Assembly (NCBI GenBank): GCA_021018815.1
Contig: JAITYX010000003.1
Span: forward strand, 2,418,001-2,482,000
Source: Talinum fruticosum
Taxonomy: Eukaryota > Streptophyta > Magnoliopsida > Caryophyllales > Talinaceae
Reading direction: 5' to 3'
Length of the DNA stretch: 64,000 nt
The notes beneath the pieces are model-generated. The model made no database searches. It saw nothing but the letters and a program-made list of their open reading frames with translations, and was not told the origin of the DNA. How positions within the stretch are numbered: position 1 is the first letter of the stretch; every line of letters begins with the position of its first letter. Shown here one piece after another: positions 1 to 11,348 of this stretch. The position numbers and the translations under genes are program-made.

Positions 1-1152
1 ACATGGATATTAGATTCAAAAATTCCATTTCTTTTCCGACTCGGATAATTGGTTGCTTAATCATCGTAATTATTTTATTATCTCGTGTCTAATCTTGGAC
101 CAAAGTATTTTATACTTTGAGAACTAAAATTGATTTACTTTTGTAGGTTATTCAAATGAGGATACACTTTTCAAACTACAAAAGTAACCGGCTTCGTAAC
201 GTCAAATCACCAGCGAGACATGGCTTTTCACCTTCTCTCGCTCTAGTCCCGTAAGATTGTGTCGTGGCCGTCTCGTTTCCAAATCTGGAAAACTGGAACG
301 CCAAGCTTAACGGAGGTTTCCACCTTATCTTTCAAGACACCGCCAATGGTTTTGGGACTTCCAAGAGAGTTAAACCGTTGTCCAACGTTCATATCACAAC
401 GGATACTTTCCGAGTGACTCGAAAGCTTTTGTCAACGGTCACAAAGAACTCTCAGTCAGCAGATGAAGATAACGGCTACTCTACTTGGTCATCTATAAAT
501 AGAAGCCAACTCACAAGACTTGAAGATTGCCAAAATTATTGTTAATACACGTACTTGAGAAAAGTCATTGTATTTACTCTCAATCTTCTACTTACAACTC
601 CCACTCTGTAATTCATTACTTTCGAGTTGTAAGGTCTTGTACTTAGTTACAAACACTTTCTTAGTTTCTCTGTAAGGTCCCTTGACTAAGCCGTAAAGGT
701 TAACTCAGCTTAGTTGTCCCTAGCTGTAAGGGTTATCTCAGCTAGGAAGTACTAGATCGAGATAAGGGAATTTCGAGTCTAGGAAAACTTGTAAAGAGTT
801 GTCAAAGGGAGCAACTTAGGTTCGGTCAGTTCACGGTATTTTGTGGACTCAAAATAGTGAATTTGACTTCGTGCTTGGATTAGCACGGTCCGTGGTTTTC
901 TGCCCCTGAAGGGTTTCCACGTAATCTCTAAGTGTTTACTTTCCGAGTTCATTCTAGACTCGGATCGCCTTAAAGTCTTTATTTAATTTGCCACTTTACT
1001 CTAAGCAGAGTCCATACCTTTCGACTCTGTTTTGACTCGGAATCCATCTCTCGTATTTTATTTGGCAAAAGAGTTTGAATTTCTACGAAAATCCTTCTTC
1101 ACCCTATTCACCCCCTCTAGGGTGACTCGGACTCTCCCGAAGCAAAACTTCA
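1..1152 (+). repeat. 5' LTR of copia element A (left part missing)
   Basis: The first bases match position 12203 onward in the 3' LTR of the same element, so roughly 430 bp of the LTR lie before the window. The right end is CTTCA at 1148-1152, immediately before the primer-binding site, and pairs with the TGAAG that opens the other LTRs of this family. A TATA box CTATAAATAG lies at 493-502, so transcription probably starts about 30 bp downstream. A 93-codon frame over the promoter is not a gene. Confidence 0.88.
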
Positions 1153-1154
1153 AT

Positions 1155-1166
1155 TGGTATCGAGCC
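1155..1166 (+). other. Primer-binding site, tRNA-iMet type
   Basis: TGGTATCGAGCC lies 2 bp after the LTR end CTTCA. It matches the canonical copia site TGGTATCAGAGCC except for one missing base. The initiator tRNA-Met 3' end would prime minus-strand DNA here. The element B copy (30964-30976) keeps the full-length form. Confidence 0.85.
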
Positions 1167-1211
1167 TAGCCTTTCAGAAAGGATCTAACCATCCAAAGGT
1201 CTAAAGATCAA

Positions 1212-1322
1212 ATGGCTCGTAACACCGGAGAGTTCGATGAAGGAAGTTCTTCCATCGGACCACCAAAATTCAAAGGGTCAAACTTTGGGCACTTGGAAGA
1301 AACTCATGGAATGTTTCCTTAT
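1212..1322 (+). pseudogene. gag: gag, 5' fragment of copia element A
   Basis: The start ATG is 45 bp after the PBS and opens a frame beginning MARNTGEFDEG, followed by PPKFKGSNFGH, the conserved N-terminus of this family's capsid precursor. An extra T in the run after the GH codons, relative to the minus-strand copies at 12487 and 18517, shifts the frame near 1290. The gene is then cut at 1322 by a solo LTR and resumes at 4218. The product was the Gag particle protein of the retrotransposon. It is non-functional now. Confidence 0.85.
1318..1322. repeat. Target-site duplication, left copy (CTTAT)
   Basis: CTTAT stands immediately left of TGTAAC at 1323, and the same five bases follow GTTACA at 4213-4217. 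Removing one copy and the insert restores the gag reading seen in the minus-strand copies. This fixes both boundaries of the inserted solo LTR. Confidence 0.93.
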
Positions 1323-1859
1323 TGTAACAGCCCGCCCTTAAATCACATTATTTATCTTATCAATTACGAGATTAATATCATTGAGCGCGTGCACTTCAAC
1401 TTGGTATTTTATGTTTAATTTATTTTTATTTGTGTGTTATGCAGCTAAGGTGACGAAGTGGCCTCCAATAACATTTCATATTAGTAATTATAAATTTACG
1501 AGATATGTATAAAAAGAAGATTTAGAAATTTGTGTAAACATATATATCGCATACAAATGTGAAGATACCTGGCTATAAAGTTACTAAAGGTTATATTCAA
1601 ACGAAGCGTTACATTTGAAAACGAGATCGTATAATCTATTTACAATATTATTAGAACAAAATAATAATAATAATAGTAACAATGTAAGTAAGCTACATAA
1701 ATCGGACGAGATAATAAGATAATAAATAAATGAAAACAATATAAAAAAAAGAAAGAGAAAAAAAAAAAGAAAAAATATGAGACTGATATTTTGAAAGAAA
1801 AATCCGAATGAATTCTCCGGAATATGTAAACAACTTAAAATTCATTTCATCCCTCACAA

Positions 1860-2360
1860 TTCACTCATCCTCTCTCCCGTGCTCCATCCCTCATCTCCCT
1901 GCCTCACCGCCTCTCGCTACCGGCTCACGAGTCCGGCCATCGGACGCCACCAACGCCGGCCGAAGCCGGTGCTGGGAGCCGTCCGGTAGGCGCCCTCTCA
2001 CTCTCTCGCGCGATGGCTCTCTCTCTCCCTCGCTTTCCCTGTTTCCTCTCATCCGCCTCGCCCTGCCTCTCCAAACCTCCCTCGGTCGCGCCGGTTCCGG
2101 CGACCGGGCACCTCTAACGCCGAGCGAAGCCGACGCTAGCACCAGCCGGAGGCCACCGGCCTCCCCTCTCACGCTATCGCTCTCTCTCCCTCGCGTGCTC
2201 TATCTCCCTCATCTCGCCTCCACCTCTGCCGCGGGCCACCTGTCGACCACCCACAATTAGCAACGGCTGCCGGAGCCAGTCGCCATCCCTCGCTCAATGG
2301 TCGCCCGGCAGCCGCCATGCACCACCACGCCCCTGCTCTTACTCTTGGCTTCCATCTCTG
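1860..2360. other. CT- and CpG-rich block inside the solo LTR
   Basis: A sharply GC-richer island with many CTCTCTC and CCGGCC runs inside otherwise AT-rich LTR DNA. It ends at GGTAAAACCCCAAACCC, which looks like a plant 5' splice region. It may be an LTR promoter or leader, or a captured 5' gene end. Frames on both strands are compositional and show no recognisable domain. Confidence 0.4.
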
Positions 2361-3437
2361 CGAATTCGAAGGTAAAACCCCAAACCCTAAATTACCAAGT
2401 TCATTATTTATTTGAGCAATTGTAATTGTAAATTAAAGTATATGATTAGAAATATGGTTGTGTAGTAAATTTAAGGATTAATTTGGAAAAAATCCGAGTT
2501 GGTGTGAATGATCGAGTTGTAGCACTTGATGGTCCGATTGTGTATGAATGTAAACGAATATGATTTTCTTGGGGAGATTGTGAATCAGTGAATGAGTTTA
2601 GGGGATGTTCTATGGTAGAATTTAGCAAGTTGATGGAATTGTTACATTTTGGTTATATTGAGCAAATGAAGAGGAATGCACATGTAGAAGTTGAAATTCG
2701 GTAATGTACAAGTGTATAGGTGTGAGGAAATATGAGCTGTAAATACACCTCATTGTGGTTATGAATGCGAATTGTGTTGAGGGAATAATGTTTATCACCT
2801 TAAAATGGTGTATGTATGAGTTTTGAGCAATTAAGTGGATTAGGGAACCTTCCTAGAGGAAGGCATTTGAGGGGTTAACTAATTACTTAACTAGGGGTTT
2901 TTGAATGTAATGAAGGGAGCGAGTGAGGAATGAATTAAAAATAAGTGTTTGTGCATATATATGTACACCGTTTTTCAATCCAAGTCAACTAACAAATCGA
3001 ATAACATCAACATCATTGGGTATTTAGTTAACCTAATCGACTCCTTTGATTAATATAAGTTGTATCCAATAATTGAAACGGAATCAATGCAAGTAAAGTC
3101 TGGGTAATACAAACATTAGTTTAATCGATTTTCATACGAATATAGGAAATGAAATAAATTGTTAAAGCTTATACAAACTCAAGCATTAAAACTCAAGAAA
3201 CCATTATTAACCCTAGAAATCCATTTTAAACAGAACCGAGGCCACATCCGTTGCCGAATAGCTGGTGACTCAAATTTCGCAAAAGGGGAGAAACAAATAT
3301 TTTCGGTTCGAGTACGTTCATTGCTCGTACCTTTCGAAAACTCACATGTTTCATCAAATCTCAACATTTCTCATATATATAACTAATAATGAATCATTTG
3401 CAAATCAAGTTTTGCCACCTAATCAAGTGGTCCCCGC

Positions 3438-3497
3438 TCAATTATCAATTATCGTGGCTTATGCCCATCAATTATCAATAATCGGGGCTTATGCCCA
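3438..3497. repeat. Tandem duplication, 2 x 30 bp, inside the solo LTR
   Basis: Two adjacent 30-bp units both start TCAATTATCAA and end GGCTTATGCCCA, with two differences between them. They are local and do not occur elsewhere in the window as far as I can see. Confidence 0.8.
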
Positions 3498-4217
3498 ACC
3501 CGCGCAACTTCAACTCGATTTCTCGGTCGCCCGGGAGGTGTGCACCTTACTAAGATCGTATCAATTATCAAGGGGTTCCACTTTCGAGATAATAACCAGC
3601 AAGCAAATTTTAATTATATACTCTCCCCCGATTTCAAACTAAAATGAATTGAAATGCGCGCGCTCAATTAAAATATTTTTTCAAAGTTGTTTTATAGTAC
3701 AGGGATGTACGTATCGAGTTTCGACTCATTCTTCGAAATATTTTACTGTTTTTGTTTTAGGAAGAAGCATTGGTGAACTATCAACCACTTACCAAGTCCG
3801 ACAAAGGCAGAGCCTAGTCAGCCACGCCGCATTTGTAATTCTGAAGGTGCATAGACGTTCACGAGTGATTTTACCCTCAACCAGGGTTTAGGTATGACCT
3901 TGGGAATTGTTGTACGTTGTATATTATCTTGTGGAATAGACAAAGGTTTAGGTTGTATAAATATTGTGTTGCTAAACCGAGTAAACTATATTTTGGGATG
4001 ACCTAACTACTTAGGTAATAAGTAATTACTCTTAACAGGATCATTGGAAATATAACAGTGGATGCACCAATTGTATTTCATTTTATTTCAATTATTTAGC
4101 CTTGTCCTATTTTAGGACGGCAGTAACGTCTTCAATCGGTACCTTCCGCTGCGACCTTACGTATTAGTCCCTAATGAAGGGATTATTAAGTAATGGTGAT
4201 TGGGGCGTTACACTTAT

Positions 4218-5914
4218 GGATCATGATGAAGATGTATGGGAAATCATACAACAAGGAAACTACATTCCAATGAAGACAGAAGAATTCAGAATCATTCCAA
4301 AGACAAAGGCCGAATTTACTCCTGGCGAAGCGAGAAGTTTAGGAAGAACTTCAAGGCTATGAACATTCGATGTGCGCCATTAGCTCGGAAGAATACAATC
4401 GGGTGTCTACCTACGACTCAGCAAAAGAAGTGTGGGACACACTTGTCAACACTTACGAAGGCACCAGCCGAGTCGGACAAGCGAAGATCAGCCAAGTATC
4501 TTCATAAATACGAGCTGTTTAAAATGGAGCCGAAGAAAACATCACTCGATGTTCATTCGATTTACTCGAGATTACCAACAATCTCAAATCACTGGGTAAG
4601 AAGATTTCCCACGAGGAAATGTGCGGAAAGATACTCGAAGTCTATCCAAAAGAAGATGGGGTCCCAAGGTAACCGCCATAGAGGAAGCTCGGAACCTTTC
4701 ACTCTTAAAGCCGGACGAGCTCATCGGAAAGCTTCTCACACACGAAATCCACCTAGAAGAGGAGGATGCTAAGGGCAGTACCAAAAGGAACATAGCATTG
4801 AAAGCCTTAGATCCAAGGAAGCAAATCTGAGCTCCTCCGACTCGGAAGACGATCCCATGGCACTCGATTGTTAGAGGCTTCAAGAGAATGATGAAGCACA
4901 AAAGATGGGATAAAAGGCCAAAAGAAGAATTCTATAAGAAAGACAAGAGGGACAGAAAAGGTAAGTATTCTTCACCTTCAAAGTTACTCTTATCTAAGAA
5001 TTCTGGATGTTTTGAATGTGGCAAGCAAAGACCATATAGTCAAAGACTCGTCCGAAAAGGAAAAGGGACAGAAACAAGAAGAAGGCTATGATGGCAACAT
5101 GAAGCGATGAGGACTCATCGGAAGATGACGAGGACTTAGACGAGTCGAAATGTCCGATGGCAATCTCGACTTAGAAGTCGAAAGGGAGTCGGACTCGGAC
5201 TCGACAATGAGGAAACTAATCCTTAAGAGGTAATTGATTACTTCTTAAAATTCTCCAAAATTAATTTAGCTGAATACATTTTTACTTTGGAAGAAAAGTC
5301 CAATTCGATTCTTCTCAATTCAAAGAATAACTTGAGTCAATTTCTTCGAGAGCACTTCGTTGAAAAATTAATTGGAAAAGCTGAGACTCACACTCGAGAG
5401 AACTCAAGACTAGTGCTCAATCTAATGAGACCGAGTCCGAGTTACTCGAGAAAGAAAATGAGTAGCTAAAGCGTAAGCTCATTAAGTCTCAAGATCTGGT
5501 TTTAAAATTTACTCAAGGTCGAAAAACCTTGACATGCTCTTAGGATCACAATGTGTCTTCTTTCGAAAAGAAGGTCTTGGTTTCAACAAAGAGGAAGAAT
5601 CCAATTCCTACTCGGATTTATTCAAAAAGGATTCCAGAATTGTAAAGTTCAGGAAAGCTAAGCATGGTCCCGTTCACGTAAATAAAGAAAGGACTAAGCC
5701 CGGAACTGTTCACAAAAGGAAACCATTTTCTCCTGCCTCAAAAGGAAAGGTTTTCAAAAAGAAAGAGACACAAACTCGGTTCTCCGAAAAGAAGACACAG
5801 AATAAGACAAAACCCAAAGTCACTCAAATCTGGGTTCCGAAAAACCTTCTTCCTCGAAAAGAACCACAAGTAAAGAATGTTACTGGGTTCATTAGAGGAA
5901 GTGAGAAGGCTTAG
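4218..5914 (+). pseudogene. gag: gag, main part, of copia element A
   Basis: Continues the capsid reading after the solo LTR: DHDEDVWEIIQQGNYIP near 4218-4268, then the helical gag region to about 4830. The zinc knuckle starts at about 5007 as CFECG, but one extra base turns the rest (normally SKDHIVKDCP) into an out-of-frame stretch. A lysine-rich basic C-terminal region ends in RGSEKA and TAG at 5912-5914. Several further frameshifts separate the pieces. Family function: particle assembly and RNA packaging through the knuckle. The terminal amber codon sits at the same place in elements B, D and F. Confidence 0.82.
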
Positions 5915-8900
5915 ATTCTCTCTGTTTTGCATGTCACTCGGAAGAGATCAAAGGACACTCGGTACCTTGACAGTGGATGTTCACGCCACATGTCGGAGAT
6001 GCGGGACTCTTTTCCGAGTTGGAAAAACATAAAGGAGGAAAGGTCACATTTGGAGATGATAGCAAAGGCAGGATAGTTGGGATAGGCAAGATTGGAAAAG
6101 GATGAAATCTGGTCAGTCCAAGTGTATCTTGTCAAAGGATTGAAATACAATCCGCTCAGCATTTCCCAATCGTGCGATAAAGGTCAACAGGTAAGAATCA
6201 CCTGCACCAACCGCTACATTTCGATGTTACCACCAAGGAGATCAAGCTTTCGGGTAAAAGATCGGGTAACACCTACATCATTCCTCGTTCGACCCGAGTC
6301 GGAATTTATCATGCTTAAAAGCATCTCTTCACGATGACTCATGGACATGGCATCGTAGATTAGAGCCATATTAGCATGCATACTATCCAAAAATTGGCAT
6401 CTCACGGTCTAGTTAGGGGTTTACCTAACTCGTGTCTTTGAGAAGGATAAAGTTTATGAAGCATGCACCGGAGGGAAACAAGTCAAATCTTCATTCAAAT
6501 CTCTGAAGACAGTTTCCACATCCAAAGTGCTTCGAGCTATTGCATATGGATTTATGCGGTGAAATTCTCGTTAAGAGCCTTGGAGGTAAATCTTATATAT
6601 TTGCTATTATTGATAATTATTCTCGATTTACCTGGATGTGTTTTCTTAAGCACAAAAATGAAGCATTCAAGGAGTTCAGCAAGCTCGTAGAAAAATCCAA
6701 GTTGAGTCTCGGACTCGGATCCGGAGTATTCAAACTAACCATGGAAGGGAGTTCGACTACTCGGAATTCTCGAGTTTTGTGACAAAAATGGCATCTCTCA
6801 CAACTTCTCAGCACCCGAACTCCTCAACAGAATGGAGTAGTAGAGAGAAAGAACAGAACACTTGAAGAAATAGCAAGGACGATGATGATTGAGCACAATT
6901 TGCCTTATTATTTACGAGCAGAGGCGATCAACACAGCCGACTATACTCCGAATAGATGCCTCATAAGACACATTCTCGAAGAAAACACCTTATGAGCTTT
7001 ACAAAGGGAAGAAGCCAAATATTTCCTATTTCGGACCATTCGGATGTAAGTGCTACGTTCACAACATTGGTAAGGATCACCTGACCAAGTTTGATGCTCG
7101 GTCGAGATGAAGGTATTTTTCCGGGTTATTCTTCTCACAAGCAAAGCTTATCGAATTTTCAATAAGAGAACTAACAAAGTGGAAGAGAGCATCCACGTTG
7201 TGTTTGACGAACTTGAACAGGAGAAACAAAGTGAGTCTTTATACTCGAATTGAAGCTCGGTAGATATGATGACGAAGCCGAGCCCACAAAGACTCGGACT
7301 CAACCGGCTCGGAATGAAGTCACTCGGAATGAAGCGACTCGGAATGAGACAACTCAAGAGCTCGCTCGAGTGAACAAGTCAATGAAGAAGATCACTCGGA
7401 ACAAAATTCCGAAGATCAAGCAGTTCAGCCCACAAATCTCGTGAATCGAAGAACTGGTAAAGCATTCAAGTTTACTTCTAGTCATCCACTAGAAAACATA
7501 ATTTCGATATTAATAGTGGGGTAAGAACTCGCTCCTTTCTTCAAAATCTGTGTGCATTCACTGCATTCATTTCATTAATCGAACCCGAAATGCACTAGAG
7601 GCCCTTAATGAACCTGAATGGGTAGAGGCCATGCAAGAGAAACTCAATCAATTCGAAAGAAACCAAGTCCGGACTCGACCAACCGACCTTCGACAACCTA
7701 GTTATAGGAACCAAATGGGTTTTCAAGAACAAACTGGATGAGGGTGGAGTGGTAGTTAGAAACAAAGCTAGACTTGTGGCTCAAGGTTACAATCAAGAAG
7801 AAGGAATTGATTGTGGGGAAACTTTTGCACTCGTTGCCGAATCGAAGCTATTAGAATCTTGTTGGCATTTGCATCCAAGCATGCATATTAAATTATATCA
7901 AATGGATGTTAAGTGTGCATTTCTCAATGGCTTTATTGAAGAGGAAGTCTATGTTGAGTAGTCTCCTGGTTTTGAAAACTCGGAATTTCCAAATCATGTT
8001 TTCAAACATCAAAAGGCTCTCTGTGGTCTTAAACAAGCCCCTCGAGCTTGGTATGAAAGATCGAGTAGCTTTTTAGTTCAAAATGATTTTAAAAGAGGTC
8101 AGATCGACAAGACGCTCTTTATAAAAACCAAAGGGAAAGATTTCCTTATTGTTCAAATTTACGTTGATGATATTATCTTCGGTGCTACTAATGAATTTCG
8201 TATCGAGAATTCTCTCGAGTTGATGAGTCAAGAATTCCAAATGAGTATGATGGGAGAACTCAATTTCTTCCTTGGTTTACAAATCAAACAAGACAAAGAT
8301 GGGATCTATGTCCATCAATCTAAGTATACCAAGGAGCTGCTGAAGAAATACAAACTTCAAGATGCAAAGCACGCATCTACACCTATGAGCAAGCAGTATA
8401 AAGCTTGACTCGGATGAGAAAGGTAAAGCAATAGATCGGAAACTCTATCGAGGTATGATTAGATCTTTGCTATATCTTACTTCCAGCCGACTCGATATAA
8501 TGTTCGAGTGTCTATTTATGTGCAAGATTTCAAGCTAATCCAAAGGAATCACATCTCACTCGCGGTGAAGAGAATATTCGAGATATCTTGCAGGCACTCG
8601 GAATTTAAGTCTATGGTATTCCGGAGACTTAGAACCGAGCCTCACTGGATACTCGAGATGTGGACTACGCTGGATATAAAGTTGATAGAAAGAGCACATC
8701 CGGAGCTTGCCAATTTCGGGTCAATCCCTAATATCTTGGCACTCAAAGAAGCGTAACTCAGTAGCTCTATCAACTAGTGAAGCCGAGTATATTGCAGCTA
8801 GAGCGTGTTGCGCTCGGATTTTATGGATAAAACAACACTTGAGAGATCTTGGACTATCTTTTCAATCGGTTCCAATCAAGTGTGACAATCGAGTGCAATC

Positions 8901-9105
8901 GGCATCACCAAGAATCCAGTCCAAGCACTCGAAGACAAAGCATATCGAGGTCAGATATCACTTCCTAAGAGACCATTCTGAGAAAGGTGATATTGAACTT
9001 GAGTTCATTCCTACTAATCTTCAATTAGCCGATATTTTTACTAAGCCTCTTGGTGAAGATCGGCTTTGCTTTATTCGTAATGAGCTTAGTATGTTAAATG
9101 CTTAA
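5915..9105 (+). pseudogene. pol: pol (PR-IN-RT-RNase H) of copia element A
   Basis: Protease motif YLDSGCSRHM near 5963 has the catalytic DSG. The GAG-pre-integrase region and integrase zinc site are around 6340-6530. The integrase core starts at about 6535, with MDLCGEI and later NGVVERKNR-like text near 6830. RT runs about 7590-8400, with [18 protein letters not shown] and the catalytic YVDDIIFG at 8160-8183. RNase H runs about 8400-9105, with STSEAEYIAA and DIFTKPL near the C-terminus. The order PR-IN-RT-RH defines Ty1/copia. The frame is broken many times, including TCGAG for TGAG changes at about 6530 and 8070, so no polyprotein can be made. Confidence 0.88.
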
Positions 9106-9749
9106 TAATATGCTATTATTATTCATTGCATGATTCTCGTGTTATGTGTTTTCAAATTATTGATAACCATTAGCTCGATTGATTAAGTGATACTCGGGTT
9201 AGTAGCTATTTCTTGTTTCTTAGTCACACAGAAATCTATCTCGAGTCACACTCGGACGTAGAGAAAATCTTGGACATCAAATTTTCTGAAACTATCTCTA
9301 GAATAGTGGAGAGTTTCGGGATATATTTTCAAAATCTTTTCTGTCTCTTTCTCGAGCGCCGTGATCGGACGATAGCCGTGGATCTCTAACCGCTGAAATC
9401 TTAACCGTTGAGATGAGAACCGTCACACCGGTCTACGATGACTCGATGGACAAGCCGAGTCGGAACGGAGTTATACTTAACGGATAGTTGACGAGCGTGT
9501 ATTTTTTTCTATAAATAGCGCCTATTCATCCTCGTCTCGGTATTCTACTTTTCATCTCTTTCAAACGAAACTTTTCGCGGAAGATTTACGTACACAGTGA
9601 TCTTTGAACTTCTTCAAGCGAAGTAAAGGCCATCTCAAGTAAGTTTCACCTGCTCTCATCTCGTTCTTCTACCCTTTTTCGTTTGCTCTCATCTACTTCT
9701 TCCTCTCTTCTCCTTCTCAAAAGTTTCATCTTTCACTCTCTTTCTCACA
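9106..9749 (+). other. Spacer between pol and third ORF, element A
   Basis: About 640 bp without a convincing gene. The homologous spacer occurs in elements B and D at the same place. It contains a TATA box at 9509-9518 and then a CT-rich leader ending at the third-ORF ATG. Confidence 0.75.
9509..9518 (+). promoter_or_regulatory. TATA box upstream of third ORF, element A
   Basis: CTATAAATAG, identical in core to the LTR TATA box, lies about 230 bp before the ORF3 start and inside no other feature. Matching boxes stand at 36436-36447 in element B and 55317-55328 in element D. This position conservation suggests an internal promoter for ORF3. The inference rests on sequence only. Confidence 0.5.
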
Positions 9750-11348
9750 ATGCCTAAGAGAGGTAACCATCCCGACTTTCAGGTCTCCTCCTCCTCCAAA
9801 AAGCCTCGCACCAAAAATCCGAAAGCTCAACCCCTTCCAAACCCATTGTCACCCATCACCTTGCGCTGGACGACAAGTTCTTTCCTACAACCAAATTTTC
9901 TTGGTTGGCTTACATTCAAACCACCGGAACATTCAACTTTCTTTGCTTCAGCGAGTTCATGTATCCCAAACTCGTTTCTGAGTTCTATACTCACCTCACC
10001 CACTCGAAGGTGTCCTAACCTCCAGGGTTCAAAATGTAACCGTTCGCATCAACACCTCTTTCTTCCACCGCTTGTTCAAGGTCTCCTCTCTCTTCTTGAA
10101 TAGGAACCCCATTCCTTTCACTAAAGTCGCCGACGACTTCTTTGAAAAGTTCGCTAAAGAGTTTCCCGAGTCACGTAAAAACTTTTCGGTGACTCAGTTG
10201 AAGTCGAAGCACGCCTTCGTGCTTTCTGCCGATGAGAACCTTTTTCTCGCAGCATTCCAAGCAAGGAGAACCCCAACTCCATGCATCCGAAAGCTCTTTT
10301 TGACATTCTTGAGGGCTACGAAGTCGACCTCTTCCCCTCAATAATTGAGCGGATGGCAGCTGTGCCAGCTCAACTCCAAACCAAGAAGAACACCTCTCTT
10401 CCTTTCGGTGCTCTTCTCACCCTTGTCTTCAAACAATTCCAAGTTCCTCTCCCTTAGACCCAAACGCCGTATCCGAGGCTGCCGTTGTTGTCGGCAAAAG
10501 GAACTCCGAGGGTACGGAACCAGGAAACTCAACCTCGGTGTCCGGGTGCACAACTCGGAGCCGAGGCCACCTTCTCCGCCTCGGACTCGTAAATCAATCC
10601 CTCTCTCTCCCCCTCTCCACCTGTTGGTGCCTCCACCTCAGGTGCCTCAAAGTCTCTCTCTCCTATTTTGTCCCCCGTTTTTATGGACAAAATCATCTCC
10701 GTGTCCTCGTGATTTCGGGGACACGCTCCGGTCTTTCAAACTTGTCCTCCAAAACATGAACATCAACCAAAAGACCGCCCAATCCCAAATCCGAGAGTAG
10801 CAAACTCCGGTTGTTGAGATGAGGGAGCTGGTGAAGGAGCGAAGGAGCTGGTCGAGCTCCTCGGAGAGAGAAGGTCCAAGGTGACTCGGACGTGTCCGAA
10901 GCGTCTTTGAGCCCGTGTCCGACCTCCTCGGACAGCGGGGAAGAAGAAGAAGAAGTTGCAGATGCGAAGCAGCAGACACCGAGGAGCCTGCGGCTGAGGC
11001 AGCTTCATCCGGGCAAGGGGAGGAACACAAGGAAGAAGCAAGTGGGAACTACCGAGGGTCGATCCGCTCCACAAGCCCAAATAGTCAGTACTCAGCTCGG
11101 ACAGCGATCCGGGTGGGTTAGAAGACCTAGCTGCACCGGCGGGTCGGACAGAGCAGCCCCTCCAGCTACCAAGGTTCAAAGGGAGGAACCCCTTGATCCA
11201 CTCGTTCGGGTCGGCCACTCCGAGCCGAGCCCTTGACGGCAATACCGGTTCTCCCTCCGCCGCACTCAAGCACATCGTCAAGATCATACCAGCGCCGGCG
11301 TACCTCCAACCCCTCCGCTTCCACTTAGAAATCCCCTCTCCCTCGTAG
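9750..11348 (+). pseudogene. Third ORF (envelope position, not envelope-like), element A
   Basis: Starts MPKRGNHPDF and soon reads SSKKPRTK, a compact basic cluster like a monopartite nuclear localisation signal. The same start occurs in elements B, C and D. The middle contains DDFFEKFAKEFPESRKNFSV. The C-terminal part has Pro/Ser-rich text, a Lys/Glu-rich helical stretch around 10810-10880 and an acidic EEEEE run near 10940. Consensus length is about 530 codons, ending near TAG 11346-11348. I see no signal peptide or membrane segment, so the 'env-like' label given to Sirevirus third ORFs is not supported. The FYTHL-type segment recalls plant transposon-associated proteins, but I do not recognise a family with certainty. 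Frameshifts near 9830, 10010 and later make it a pseudogene. Confidence 0.65.

Larger units (their letters stand above)
1323..4212. mobile_element. Solo LTR (2,890 bp), TGTAAC...GTTACA type, inserted in gag
   Basis: The insert begins TGTAACAGCCCGCC and ends GGGGCGTTACA, giving 6-bp perfect terminal inverted repeats bounded by the 5-bp duplication CTTAT. No gag, pol, PBS or PPT is seen inside, so it fits a solo LTR left by LTR-LTR recombination. TGTAACAxCCC ends are common on long LTRs of plant Ty3/gypsy chromoviruses (Tekay/Del type); that lineage assignment is inference. The interior is AT-rich except for a CT- and CpG-rich block at about 1860-2360, whose overlapping frames on both strands are low-complexity Pro/Ser/Arg and unlikely to be genes. 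Strand cannot be set from the symmetric ends. Confidence 0.85.

Noticed and set aside
264..545. 93-codon open frame in the first LTR
   Set aside because: It covers the LTR promoter region. Homologous frames in other LTRs are broken at random and none has a domain.
1808..2260. 150-codon frame, with an overlapping 93-codon frame on the other strand
   Set aside because: Both follow from CT/CG-rich low complexity inside the solo LTR. There is no domain, no conservation to compare, and overlap on both strands.
9750..11348. Third ORF as a retroviral-type envelope gene
   Set aside because: No signal peptide, no transmembrane helix and no cleavage site in any of four copies. The start is basic and the C-terminus charged.
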